Below, piece after piece: positions 26,009-38,100 of a DNA stretch of 64,000 nucleotides. Made by a program: the position numbers and the translations under genes. The stretch lies in contig NC_085046.1 of the NCBI RefSeq assembly GCF_963662255.1, positions 19,194,809 through 19,258,808 on the forward strand. The letters run 5' to 3'. The notes beneath the pieces are model-generated. The model did no database searches. It was not told the DNA's origin and saw only the letters and a program-made list of their open reading frames with translations. How positions within the stretch are numbered: the first letter of the stretch is position 1; every line of letters starts with the position of its first letter. This DNA is from Cinclus cinclus (lineage: Eukaryota > Chordata > Aves > Passeriformes > Cinclidae).

Positions 26009-29000
26009 ATGATAAATTAGCTTCTAGACTTCTTAAATGGCACTGAACTACATCTGCAATATGTATAACTGAAATTAGATATTGTGTAGATGCTCACAAA
26101 TCATGCCCAGGAATAAGTCAAAAGGGACAATGTTAGGTGGTTCAATACTGCCAGTTAAATATGATAACTTATAGATTATCCATTACTCCAAGCAGCTACA
26201 AATCTCTACATTATCAGAGCTTTTTTACACTCATTTATTTGTTGCCTAAGCCCTTCCAGGTATCCTTTGCAGATCTACATGTGCAGTGAAGATTTTACTA
26301 ATCTCAGCTGCATGTCACTGACAGCTGGATGGGTGTTGCTGCCTTCATTAATCTTGTGTGTGGAGTGGGGGTGCAAGTGCAGTCTCCCCCCAGTAACCCC
26401 AACCTGCTTAAGCCTGCCTTTACTGGTCTGTAAGGGACCTACAGGGGTAACTGTGCATATGGACCTTGCTGTTAGGTGAGCTATAGAGTGGTAACCACAG
26501 CAAGGTGCAGGGAACAGAGGGTGCCTGTGTCTTCTACCAGCAAAGACAATTGCAAAGTTCTCTCCTATATATTTCTTACCCTACTAAGAAATTTTTGGCA
26601 ATATAAGGTCTTATAATAAAGCTGTTAAATTGGCAAAGAAATTTCTTTTGACATGGGGATTTTTTACTTTGAAAAAACAGGTTCCCAAGAGACAAAACTG
26701 AATTCTTCAGTTAAATTTATTTAAAGTGGCACAACCTTGCTTTGGAGAATCTCCTTTTCTTACTGCCAAACTGATGTTTTTCACAAATGCTACACTTAAA
26801 AAATCATTCTAGAAGAGCAGACATGTTGTGATAAATGTCACAAGAAGGACCTCTATGTACTCAGGAGATGAGCAGTGCTTCTGGGGGAACCAGCACTGAC
26901 TTAACTCACCTGTTGTGATACCTCCCTTAGGAAATATTGAGTACAATAGTGTGACAGCAAGGAAAGGAAATACGTAGATTTTTGTTATGTGAAGTCCTGC
27001 TGCACACCATATTACACTGACCTTCTCAGTTTTCTCTGTTTTGATTGCCTACTGCCCAGTGCACCTCATTCCTCAAAGGTTAATGAGGCTAAACAGGAGA
27101 CAAACAAAAAGGTCAGACAATGAAACGCTGATCTATTGACAAAGGCGACAGAATGCAAAAGTAATGCAGAACTCCAATACCATCATTCCAGCACTGCTGA
27201 TACCATGCTAAAACAAACATGCATACCCCTCTCTTTCAGAAAGTTTTTCTGTGCATGAGGTAGAGGAGTGACCCTCTCTCAAGTTCAAGAAGGTGAATCA
27301 ATGCTATTACACCCCAAGGGCTAAGGTTCCTATTTCAGCAAAACTGTGGCACAAAGAGCAAAGAGGCAACTAGGGAAGAAGTCAGGAAAATTTCCTCTGT
27401 AACTAATTATGTATTCATTGGAGCAGGTACAGGTGTGAGAAGACTGAGGTCTTCCTCCCAGCTAACCATGTCACTTCTCGAGGCTTAAGTCTCTCACCAA
27501 GGCTGAGTAAGTGCCAGTTGTCACAGAAATTCTGCTGCTCAGAGGCCATACAAGCAAGTGTATTACAACTGAAGACTTTTGTCTTCCTGTCACCAAGGCT
27601 GAAAGTAGAAAAACAGCAGAGAATCTGTCCCTCAATCCAAATGACAAGCAAGAATAATGACTAAGGAGCAATTTACTATGAGAACATTTTTCCATTGTAA
27701 AGGTTTGATTGGTCAGGCATCCAACTTTTCACTGGAAACGGCACTTCAGTCAGCAGGAAGAAATGTCTGATCAAAAGAGTAAGGAAAAAAACATCTATTC
27801 CTTCACATCACTTTCTGTCTGAGCGGGGATTTAAAGATACTAGGTCTTTTTGTACAAGATGAGAAAGGATTTGTTCAGATTCAACACTCAAGATACCTGG
27901 GGATCTGATTTGCTTCAAAAAAAAAAGTAAATTTTTAACTTTTGCAAATATTTTAACAAGTCTGTTCTGGATTCTGGAAGCAAAACAAACACTGCTTTAA
28001 AATTACCTGTTTTGTTTAACTAATACAGATCTCCATCCACTTAAACATGCACTTTTTTCTTTAGTTCCATTTCTTTGACAACCAAGAGTTTAAAAGAAAG
28101 CAATAATTTCTAAAACCCTTCCTGTATTCCTTCTTTAAATAACAGTGATGCTGAAAAAAAAATGGTACTATTGATAATTACCACCACCTTGTAGGTATAT
28201 AGAATTAAATTAAAATGTCTAAAGAATCTGTTTTGAAAGAACATTCTAAAACAATATATGCACCTTCAAGAAGGATGTGGAAAAAATACTTTACCTTTGT
28301 GCTTGCAAGCCTGCCCTTTACAGACAAATGAAAAAAATGTTGAAAGTTGCCTTGGCAGACAGCTTCAGCAGTAAAGCTAAAAGGTGAAGGAAAAAGAAAA
28401 GAAAAGAAAACAAACAAACAAAAAGGTTTGAAAATGTTTTCTTTGCCTAGTGAGCCAGAATATAAATGAATAGTCTAATAGAGTTGATTCCAGAAATTAC
28501 AAAGACAAAATGAGACCAAAGACCTAAAAACATTGTCTCTTTTTTTTTTCTCTCTCTCCACAATCCCTTTTTGGTTTGTTGCTTTTTGTAGGCATGGGAA
28601 ATGAGGCACCAGCACCTGTCACTAGACCACTAAACAAATAATACGTCTTCCTTTTGCATGGGCCACTAGAAGAAAATTGCTGCCTGGTGCTCCTATTACT
28701 TCTCCCTTGACATAAATTATGAGCCACTTACAGTGATGTAAAAGGATAGATTTTTTTTTTTTCTTTGACTAGGAACTTACCTGCTGATTACTCTGGAGCT
28801 TTGATTAATGTTTCTGCCCCATTTTATATGAAGTCTAGCAAACTAAATATAGTTGCTACTCAGTAACTGCATCAGCACAGTGGACTAAAATGAGCCATGG
28901 CTGGAAGCAACTGAAGGTTTGAAGTTGCAAATGGCATAAATGAAACCTGTTACAGACCTGCAGGCTGAGTCAGAATGGGAACTCCTCCATCCTCTGTCAC

Positions 29001-29033
29001 AATAGTGATAGACCAAGCTCTTATATACTCAGA

Positions 29034-29103
29034 AATTTTGAGTATGGAATACTAAATACAGCACTGAATTTTGAGTATGGAATACTAAATATAGCACTGA
29101 ATT
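29034..29103. repeat. Tandem duplication, 33-bp unit, two copies
   Basis: Copies at 29034-29066 and 29067-29099 differ at one base (ataca versus atata), and four more matching bases follow. The unit starts 'aattttgagtatggaatact'. It is a local slippage-type duplication with no gene across it. Confidence 0.92.
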
Positions 29104-29199
29104 AGTAGTTGACACATCTGTCTCTTACCACTGGGAAGTAATTTTCTGAAGTATTTATTTGTGATAAATTATTAATAGCAGTTATATTGCCATGTTTTT

Positions 29200-29223
29200 A
29201 AAAAAAAAAAAAAAAAAAAAAAA
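29200..29223 (+). repeat. A24 homopolymer
   Basis: Twenty-four uninterrupted A residues. The upstream 300 bases are AT-rich without a recognisable retrocopy or polyadenylation signal close by, so retroposition is not shown. Confidence 0.95.
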
Positions 29224-30739
29224 GGAGATGCATGAGGCAGTGGGTGCCCTGAAGGCAATAACTGATACTGGTCTTCATGTCTGGGGACCTCAGGCAGTGA
29301 AAATGAAGCCACATCCACAAGAAAGTTTAAGCTTAAGGAATTTCTTACACTAGTTTGTACAGTCATGCAGGGACATCAGTTTCCATAAAAAAGCTGGAGA
29401 TGACAGCAGGAGGAACACAGCATAGGAAAGAGAGGGCAATTTATTGTTTTGAACAACAAAGGGGAGATTCAGAATGAATCACTGAAAATGTTAATTCCTC
29501 TTTTTGAAGAAAAAGCTAGAAACAACTCATTAATATCTATTCAATTACAGTAATATGGTACATTATTAAATGTGTTAGAAGTAAATTTTCTTGCTTTTCT
29601 CCAAGATACCCCCTGAAATATTAGTGATATTCAAAGTCTAGAGCTGCAGGGTCAGACACACGCATTTCACTGTTTCCATGTGACCAGAGATGGAGGCCTG
29701 AAAATCCACCAAATAATGGTCGAGGCCATGGACTCAGAGAAAATCTCTGAGGAGTGCAAGAGGGAAGGGGAGCAGAGGGACTGTGAAATGACACCTGGAG
29801 CCATTTACAAAGAGCCCTTTTAATCCAGCCCTCTGCTCAGCTGCTAGTTTTGGTCCTCAAGTGAGGGGTTTTTTTGTGTTCAGATATTTCCTTTTCTACT
29901 TACCATTTTTTATATTATATTACCTTTTTAACCAATAAAACACACATACAACCCCCTCTACATATGAATGCAGGAACATAAAGATTGTAGTGACTATGTA
30001 TGAAGCAATAGTTGGATGACACATACAAAACCATATTTTAAAAGATACAAACACTTAAAATTGCTGAAAAAAATGTATGAGGTTATGTTACAAGGTTACT
30101 TGGCCAGGTTCAGACAAGAATATTTATTATTCCATAGGTTTTAGGTACAAAATAGACTGTAAGGATTATTTAGTACAAAATTCAGCATAGCAGAAGCTAT
30201 AAATGTTACAAGGCATTTACTGGGTGGGGAAAATAAAGTTATTTTCTGCAGTCATCGCAGGTTTCTTTTTAGGCATCAATGATTGAATTTCCTAAAGAGA
30301 ATGTTCATCAGTATTAAAAATAAGGCTATATTAATTAAGAAATAAATTACTGGGTTCTTGTTGATTTGATTAAACATAATGAAAAATGGACTCGGTCAAT
30401 GAGAAAATGAGAATGAGGTAAATTAACTAGTTTCAGACAAATCTTCTTAAGCATGTCTGTGCCTTTAGAGTGTTCAGTGAGGCAAAAAGGCACATCTGAC
30501 CCATCACCCTGGGCATGGCCCTTCTGAATACCCCTCTTACTGCCTGTGCAAACACTTTCTAGTTATAGTCTTTGCAACTGAGAATTAATTGACCCTAGTA
30601 AATTCTGGGGATGCACAACAAATTCACTTTAACCACTTAAAGACCATTGGAGACCCTTTTTAGTAAAGGTTGGTGTGAACACTTACCCTGTTACAACTGG
30701 ATTCTAATTCCTTTGTGGATCCAAATAGATAATTACCTT

Positions 30740-31548
30740 TGTAATGGGTTGACCTTGCCCAGATGCCAGGTGCACACCAATGTGCTCTCTCACTCCTGCA
30801 TCTCAACAGGACAGGAGGAGAAAAATATGAGGAAAATCTCATGGGCTGATAACTGTGGTCTCTGCACTCCATCCTGCTCCAAAATGGGGTCCCTCCCATT
30901 GAATACAGTCCTTCATGAACTTGCCCAACATAGGTCATTCCCACAGGCTGCAGTTCTTCACAAACTGCTCCACTGGGGGCCCCTTTCTCAAGGTCCAGTC
31001 CCTCAAGAACAGGCTGCTCCAGCATGAATTCCCCTCAGAGTCACAGGTCCTGTCAGAAAACCTCCAGTATGGATTCCTCTGCACAAGGCCACAGGACCTG
31101 CCAGGACACTGCTCTGGCATGAGCTCTCCATGGAGGGGCAGCCTCCTTCAGGCATCCAGGTTATCCAGTGTGGGATCCTCCATGGGCTGCAGGGGGACAG
31201 CCTGCCTAACCATGTCTTCACCACAGGTTGCAGGGGGATCTCTGCTCTGACTCCTGGAACACCTCCTGCCCCTCCTACATCACTGACCTTGCCATCTGCA
31301 CAGTTCTTGTTCTCATTTTCCACTCCTTTTCCTCAAGTGCTCTTGTGCAGCACTTCTAAACCCCTTCTTAAGCAGGTTGCCACCCCGATGTCACCAGCGG
31401 GCTCTGCTTTGGCCGGCTGTGGATCCCTCTCACAGGCAGCTGGCGCTGGCTCTGTCTGACATGGGGGAAGTTTCTGGTGTCCTTTCACAGAAGCCGCCTC
31501 TGCAGCCATCCTGATACCAAAACCTTGCCTCATAAACCCAGAGCAACA
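30740..31548 (-). mobile_element. Solo LTR of an avian endogenous retrovirus, internally deleted
   Basis: Read on the minus strand it runs from TGTTGC (31548) to CATTACA (30740), the TG...CA form of a retroviral LTR. Blocks that I recall from a widespread avian LTR are present. On the plus strand these are 'tgtaatgggttgaccttgcc' at 30740, 'ggcagctggcgctggctctg' near 31436, 'gacatgggggaagtttctgg' near 31459 and 'accaaaaccttgcct' near 31516. The middle (about 30860-31250) holds a series of related units of roughly 40-60 bp around 'ctgctcca' and 'gggctgcag', typical of that family. Compared with the form I remember, a few hundred bases near 30850-30870, where the polyadenylation region would lie, are missing. 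No gag, pol or env sequence is next to it. The high GC content makes several overlapping open frames; none is a gene. Confidence 0.8.
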
Positions 31549-32822
31549 TTTTCAGGCTATGATCAGCACTGGTCGCTCATTCATGGAATGCCTGCCTCTG
31601 ATTAAATTGAGGATAGTTAACTTGTCATTTTAGTTATCCCCAGTTTCACAACTCAAAGTTTGTTTTTATCTCAACTAGTGAAAAGTATTTATCACTCTGG
31701 GTCTTTTGAAATGAAACTTCTTCATTTTATAAAATCAGGTGATGCCCATTTCCTACAACACTAACATGTAGCTGCTAAAAAAGCAAAAGATGCAAGTTTT
31801 TTTCCAATAGATCACTATACTAAAAGGTATTCAAAATATATATTAAAGGAAAGTCATTGCAGGGACACTTAGAACACTTGGAATACATTTGCATGTTAAC
31901 AAATAAAATAATTATTAGTGTAAGACCTAATGTCTCCAAATCCTGCTTTTATAACTAAATGGTGTTTATCAATTGAACCATCGAGTCTCAAGTTAAGAAC
32001 TGTCTCACTAAGTCAATTTTAGGCTCCATTAAGCTCATGAAGGTCTACTCCTCTCTTCTGAAGCTTGAGCTACGTGCAGCATTTCCCCTTGAAATTGTGT
32101 TCCACTAGAATTGGGAACATTGCACACAACCAGAGGACTGAGCTTATCCTCATTCTACATGGCTTATCTAGGTCTTCTTATAAAGCCTTCATTTTAATTT
32201 GGTTAAGCCCTCATTAGCTTAAAGCAGTACAAATGCCATTAAGGAATCTTAGTTACAAGTGTGTACAAAGGGCATTTAAGTTTAATTTAAAATATGACTC
32301 TTTCACCTGGTCAAATTGACATGGTTTAAAAGGTCGCTAGTTGAAAACCAGGCTGTGGCACCCTGTCCAACCCTAACTTATAGTAAAATTAAGCAATGCC
32401 ACTCACTTTAGTTTTTTTTTAGCTGAGACTTAAGCCGACTTAACTTGTGACTTGTCCTATCCGTAGACTGCGTGAATGAGTAATTATCATGGTCAAATGG
32501 ATGCATGTTGGGCTAACTTGTATGCCTACTCCTCAAATTAATATGCAATCATCCTTTTGGATAGCTTTAATTAAACTGATATTTAAATTACTCTGTTAAG
32601 AAAAATACATCCTTTGTGTTTCCATAGCAATGTGCTAACTGGTGTTTTTTCAGGGAGGGAAATAAATTAAGAAAAGAGAATATAGCTATCACACAGAGAA
32701 AAATATTGCTTTTCTCTGCAATGTAACAGTTTTAAATAAACAAGATCATCTCCCTTCAGCAATAAAATCTGTCTTTGGAACAAGATGCTACCAAATAATT
32801 TATGTTTTCATTAAATAGCTAT
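31549..32822. other. Unique DNA, no recognised gene
   Basis: AT-rich unique sequence. The part 32000-32640 has a balanced, low-simple-repeat texture that could reflect conserved non-coding DNA, but nothing in the sequence alone proves constraint. No RNA gene or repeat was seen. Confidence 0.5.
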
Positions 32823-33097
32823 TTAATTTTGGCCTGCTGATCTGCTAAATTGTGGTTGCATATTTGGCATAGCTCTGTGGACTTTGAGAAAAGTACTACT
32901 TAAAACTGATAAAGAGCCAGGAAATTTCATCACTTTTATAGAGATTTTTAGGTTCTTGCCAATATCAGCTAATTTCCTTTTTTCTTCCTGGTTCTCAGAA
33001 ATAATGATTTTTCTAATTGAAAAATAATTCTTTCCAGAGATAAAGTCTTTTGAAACAATTAATATCAAAGAAGGTAACACTGAAAATGGAACCAGTC
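32823..33097 (-). other. Exon-like open frame behind a pyrimidine-rich acceptor
   Basis: On the minus strand a long T/G-rich pyrimidine tract ends in gtgtgtag at 33098, a good splice-acceptor-like site. From 33097 a frame stays open for about 91 codons to a TAA at 32823. It includes 'LILIVSKDFISGKNYFSIRK' and 'ENQEEKRKLADIGKNLKIS', the second a charged, plausibly helical stretch. The frame is also open upstream of the acceptor through the T-rich tract, so the acceptor is not required to explain it. No domain was recognised. It lies about 1.8 kb downstream, in the minus direction, of the membrane-type frame at 34890-35180. Confidence 0.17.
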
Positions 33098-33350
33098 CTA
33101 CACACAAAAACACACAAAAAGAAGTTAATACAGCAGTGAAGACCAACATATAACTCTGAAAACTTACAAAACAAAAACATCCAAGTGAATTAAGATCTTA
33201 AATTGCATTAACTTAATTGCTCTCAAACAATTTTCTTGGCTTCTCAGAAGCTATTCCCAAATTGTCTTAAGCAAATGTAGTTTCTGTGCTAAACTAGGAA
33301 GCAAAGTAGTTTGTACCACTGCAGCCCATTAAAAAAAATTATATATGCAG

Positions 33351-33412
33351 TGGGATTATTAGAAAGACTTCAAGTTAGTTAGTTGGGATTATTAGAAAGA
33401 CTTCAAGTTAGT
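33351..33412. repeat. Tandem duplication, 33-bp period
   Basis: The 29-base block starting 'tgggattattagaaagactt' occurs at 33351 and again at 33384 without mismatch, separated by four bases, giving a 33-bp period. It lies in unique AT-rich DNA. The perfect match suggests a recent slippage event. Confidence 0.93.
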
Positions 33413-34889
33413 ATTGTGAAATTATAAACCAGAATATCACGTGCCAAGGAGTGTGCCTCCAGGTCAGCAGTTTGTGCTAGGTTCAGTATATTCAGGCCTG
33501 CTTTAGAACAAGTCAGGGGTTCTTAGTAACCTGAAAGAATGATTGAACCAACATACACATTCACATCATCCATACTCAAAAGGTGACTTCAGTGCTCTTT
33601 CAATGCATGTATAAAAGAGTTCCTGCCTAGATGTAGTTTTATAACACATGTAGGGGAGCTTTGGGGTTAAATATTTGTATCTAAATTATAATGACTATTA
33701 GAGATGAATAAATTATACTGAAACACATATAACTACCCAAATATTAACAAATATTGGTGTTGCTAAATTAGCAAAGACACGTTTGAATGGATGCCCTTTG
33801 ATTAAGTCAAGAATATTCTGATACAATGGAAGGAGTTTACCTGCATGTATACGAGTACTTTTATTCAATGAAATTAATATACAGTTTAAAAGGAAAGAAA
33901 AGAAAACCCAAAACTTTAAAGCACATTTACTAAAAGTGCCAGCTAGTGGAACAACTTGTTTCAACTGTTCACTTTAATGAGGAAATCTGGTGTTTCATGC
34001 ATGGGTGCAGGTATGACTTTGGCTTTTTGAGGTCACTGGGATGGTGACGACATCATAGGCATCTTTGTTTAACAACAGATTAAATGTGATTGCAAAGGAG
34101 GTTTCACAACTGAGTAGGGGATTTCAGAAAAGACATTAGCTCCATCTAAACACTTTGACATTCAAAGAGACTCTATGTCATTATTGGCATTTATGAATAG
34201 TTTGAACAAAGCTGTTATAAATTCTGACATACTGGTATTAGTGGAATGACTTATTCCTACTGCTAGAAGTCTTAAAAGTCTGGACTATTAATGAGAGAAA
34301 GTGCAGTTAAGAAAAACATGACTTGAATTACAAAAGAGTCCAGGGCTGGGTAACAGAGTGTATCAGCTGCAAAAAAAAAAAAAAAAAAAAACAAACAAAA
34401 AACCACCTGTATGACAAAGGCCACTCCTAAATGCAGAATTATATTTAATAAACAGAAATGCTTCATATTAACGTAGTACCCTGCTCTGTTTTTTAACCAT
34501 GGAAATCAAACAGACAGGAAGCTGATAAGAAAGGATATGCCAAACAAGTCAGAAATTGAGTCACCTGCTTTTAGTCCCATGAGGATGTGACTAAAACAGT
34601 AGAATCTCATACAAAACAATTTATAACCTAAGAGAGATAAAATGTATGCTCACACTGATTTTACTTGCATACACACAATTGCACACACAGTCGTGTTAAG
34701 AAGGGCAGTCAGACTTTATGATGCAATTTCAAGGAGTGACTTGTTAATGAGAGATTCCAGGTTATTTTTCCTTGTAAAATGTAATCACTCAGCATTCTTT
34801 CATCCTCCTGCCATGTAGTGCTATATGATCTCTAGCAACCTTTATAAAATGAATCATGCAGTTTCCCAACTCGCATTCAGTTCTTGGAT
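33413..34889. other. Unique AT-rich DNA, no recognised gene
   Basis: Holds only AT-rich unique sequence and the A21 tract at 34371-34391. The short minus-strand frames (33713-33964, 34272-34466) have skewed hydrophobic composition from A/T-rich DNA and no motif. Confidence 0.55.
34371..34411 (+). repeat. A21 tract with (CAAA)-like tail
   Basis: Twenty-one uninterrupted A residues (34371-34391) followed by acaaacaaaaaacc. On the minus strand this gives a Phe-rich chance frame. No retroposed body was recognised upstream. Confidence 0.93.
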
Positions 34890-35180
34890 TCATCTCAATA
34901 GTATTTTTTCAGTCCTAGTGGACTTCTTTCTTTGGATGACATCTAACAATACTAACATGGAATTTAGCTGAGACCAAATCCTATTTATAGAGGTAGCAGA
35001 TGCACCATAGAGGTTTTTGGGTTTGAGTTGTTTTTTTTTCCTCTTCATTAGCACTAATCTTATACACAAGATAAGGAACAGAGCTGCCAAAGAGCCACTG
35101 AAAGCAGATATCTGCATTTCAATGATTCCACTTTCCACATCAAAATAAAGTATTTGAAATTGAACAGGGGAAACTACCTG
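34890..35180 (-). other. Exon-like frame for a single-pass membrane segment
   Basis: This is the best coding candidate in the window. On the minus strand a pyrimidine-rich tract (tttattttcccacttttag) ends with an in-frame TAG at 35181-35183. The frame opens exactly after it, at a splice-acceptor-like position, and runs about 96 codons to a TGA at 34890. It contains 'SPVQFQILYFDVESGIIEMQ', then a hydrophobic helix of about 20 residues ('SGSLAALFLILCIRLVLM'), then the basic run KRKKK, then 'QLKPKNLYGAS'. A hydrophobic helix followed by basic residues is the usual layout of a type I membrane anchor with its stop-transfer signal. There is no good ATG at the start, as expected for an internal or last exon. 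I cannot name the family, and a chance frame remains possible. No polyadenylation signal was noticed close downstream. Confidence 0.28.
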
Positions 35181-38100
35181 CTAAAAGTGGGAAAATAAAC
35201 TATCTAGCAACACTGAACAAAATTATACAGTAAAATTAAAACAAGCTCAGTAATACTACTTAACAGCCTAGAAGAAAAATCAGCACATCTCTTAAACATA
35301 ACTGATTGAACCACACAGCTTATTATGAGAATTATTATATTCAGTTGAAGGATGGAGCACTGTGCATTGATAATTTCAGATAGATAGTAAAATTCAGCCT
35401 CAGCTGTGAGTCTGGAGTCATAAAACCAAAGAGTCAGTGAATCTAAAAAAGTCCATAAGGAAGTCTTGAAAAGCAGAACAAGGCAAAAAATGGCTGACGA
35501 AAGGCCAGGGAAGGTTGGAATATTAGGTCACATACTAGATTTTTTGGGGTGTCATATTGCTAAGGGTATTATTTTCCCCCAAAAGCAAAAACATTTAGCA
35601 GAATTAATTAAGGAATGGTATTTATTTCCATTTTCTTCTGGAGTACAAGCAGCCAAAATTTCTCAAACAGAAAGCCAAATAAACTGAGAAAGAAACAGGG
35701 AAAATTCAATCAAGCTATTCAGGTTACCTTTGACACCTTCTCTACATAGTTTATGGTGAAGGTCTCAGAACACATTATTAATACTGTAGAAAGCACAAAT
35801 TAAGGTTTCTTCCACGGGAAGAGCTCAGACAGCAATGTTTCTGCTCTGCATGATTGTCATAACTGGTTAAAATTACATCAAATCTTTCTGCATTAATTCT
35901 CTGAAAGCTTTCCAGTTCTCCTATGAGCAGAGGTTCATGGAGGTGATTTCAGCAAGAGGCGCCTGTACTTTGATCAGTCTATCATGACAACTAATGAGTA
36001 CACTGAGATTTGTACTGTACTAATTATGATCTTTCTGAATTAAGTCTATTGAAGTTCTTTATTCAAGTACTGGTAAGTCCAATTATCCTTCTATCACGTC
36101 AAGCTACACACCTAGACAAGTTTGATATCCTTTGACAAATTATCTTGTTATTCAATGCAACTTTCATTTGGCAACAATGACCTAAATATCCAGTTTTAGA
36201 AAATTCTTAATAGCTCTCTGCAGAGAGTGTACTGATTTTCTACTTTGCAGCTGTCAGGTGGGTATTTCTTGCAGATATAGCTTTGTTAATTCCCAGTAAA
36301 TTATGCTGAGCTTATCTCAGAGCAAACCTTTGGTGGTTTAAGTCTTCATACCAAGAAACAGAAAGTCTGAAATTTTTACATAATTTCTCTTGGAGTAACA
36401 GAGGTTCAAGCTCACTTAAGTTGATAAGGATGAATGAAAGGATCATCAAATGCCTCTTGAAAGCTAAAATGCTCAAACTGAGCACACTTCTACTGCAATA
36501 CTTCCTCAGTGTAGATGTCCTTGACATAGCAAAATATGCTGTGCAAATTAAAATTGCCATGGAAAAACCATTTGTGTACTTTTTATCAGGCTAATAAAGA
36601 AGGGGGAGGGAAAGGGGAGACAGAAAGGCAGAACTCACAATAATTTATTCAATCTCTTTATATCTGAGAAATTTTTTGCCGGATATTTAAATATTCCACA
36701 CTGGTTTCTGCACATCAGCCCCACTAGGAAAGGCTGTACACTACACCTGCTCATCTTTACTCATAGCAGCACTTCCATGAACAGCTTTCTGTTTGCAGGA
36801 AAAGTGAACAAAAATTAAAGTAAAGCTGTTTTAGGAGAATGATGACCCTTCCATTTCTCATAGCATGCAGCCACACTAAGTTAAACAGGCATGGAATTTT
36901 GTTTACCTTCAGGCTGGTATTCCTCCAGAACATCACTTCCAGTTCCATTAACAGACCAACCATCTTCTTTATAGCATACAAATTTACAAGTTGTTTTCAG
37001 GATGTCTGTTTGAAAAAACTCTTGTCTGGGTTTTTATTTTGCATCATGAGTGATTTTTTTTTAACCAACCATATTTTAGAAGTGTTCATAGCAATTAGCA
37101 CTAAATACTCATCAGCATAGCAGAGTAAAACCCACACAGACACTGGAAACCACAGAGTTCAGTATGTATCTGTCAAGGCTGCAAGATTCTGAAGTTTACA
37201 ACACTGTCAGAGATAGAGTGCATGAAAGAGGGATTGTCTGTACAGACAGGAAAAAAAAAAATCAAAGCTACCGAACTTCCATCAAATCTCTCAGAACAAC
37301 ATAGATGGTGGAGTATCGATTTTTTATTTCTATATGCATAGAAGAACAAACTGAATAAAAAGGAGAATACTCTTGATCTATTTTGGACAGATGTATATTG
37401 CTCATCTAAATAAAAACTTAGCTACAAATGAAGAAAAAGAAAAAGCAATGTATAAAAGTGAAAGAGATACTGATATGAGAATGAGCATTTTCCTAAACTG
37501 CTTTTCAGAGGCTCTTAGATAGATTTGTTCTGTTCTTAAAAAGCTGTTATTTACAGTTCCCAAGATTAGCCTGTATGCAATCAAATAACCCTCTATCACT
37601 CTGATGCAAAAAAGATTTGGGAATGATAATTCTTTGAATAAGGAGATATCAGCATTTGGAAGCATGTAAGAATTATAATAATTTCCACTTGACTTAGTGC
37701 ATTGTTACTAATTCTTTACTGAAAATTCCTTTCACTGAAGAAATGGTGATAGTGTCTCAACTTTTTCAGTTCAAACTACATCTGATACTAGACAGTGTCC
37801 CAAAAGTTTCAACAAACAAATCTACTATAGCCGAATCTGTTGCCAAATTTTTGGAGCTGTATTTACAGACAGGAACAACTGCACATATTGCTACATCACA
37901 CTCCTTTCAATTGTTGATAACTTTGTTTTATAGCCTGGCAGTTAATATATGGATTTTTATAATATCTGGATTTCTTCAACAGAAGTTACAGAAGGTTGCT
38001 GGCACACCATGTGCACATGCACATTACCTCTCTATATGAGCATTTTATGACCACTTTTTTCCCCTGAGGACTACGGGCAGAACAAGTATTGCAGAAGCCA

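Larger units (their letters stand above)
26009..30739. other. Unique AT-rich DNA, no recognised gene
   Basis: No gene can be supported. GC-richer unassigned patches occur at about 26270-26560 and 29640-29830. Overlapping frames at 27415-27695 on the minus strand share a small internal repeat (tcaccaaggctga, seen twice) and look non-coding. An A/G-rich low-complexity tract lies at 28391-28424. The tandem duplication at 29034-29103 and the A24 run at 29200-29223 are listed separately. Confidence 0.55.

Noticed and set aside
30647..31533. Several overlapping frames of 60-126 codons on both strands
   Set aside because: They lie in a GC-rich LTR with internal repeated units. Lack of stops in many frames at once reflects composition, not genes.
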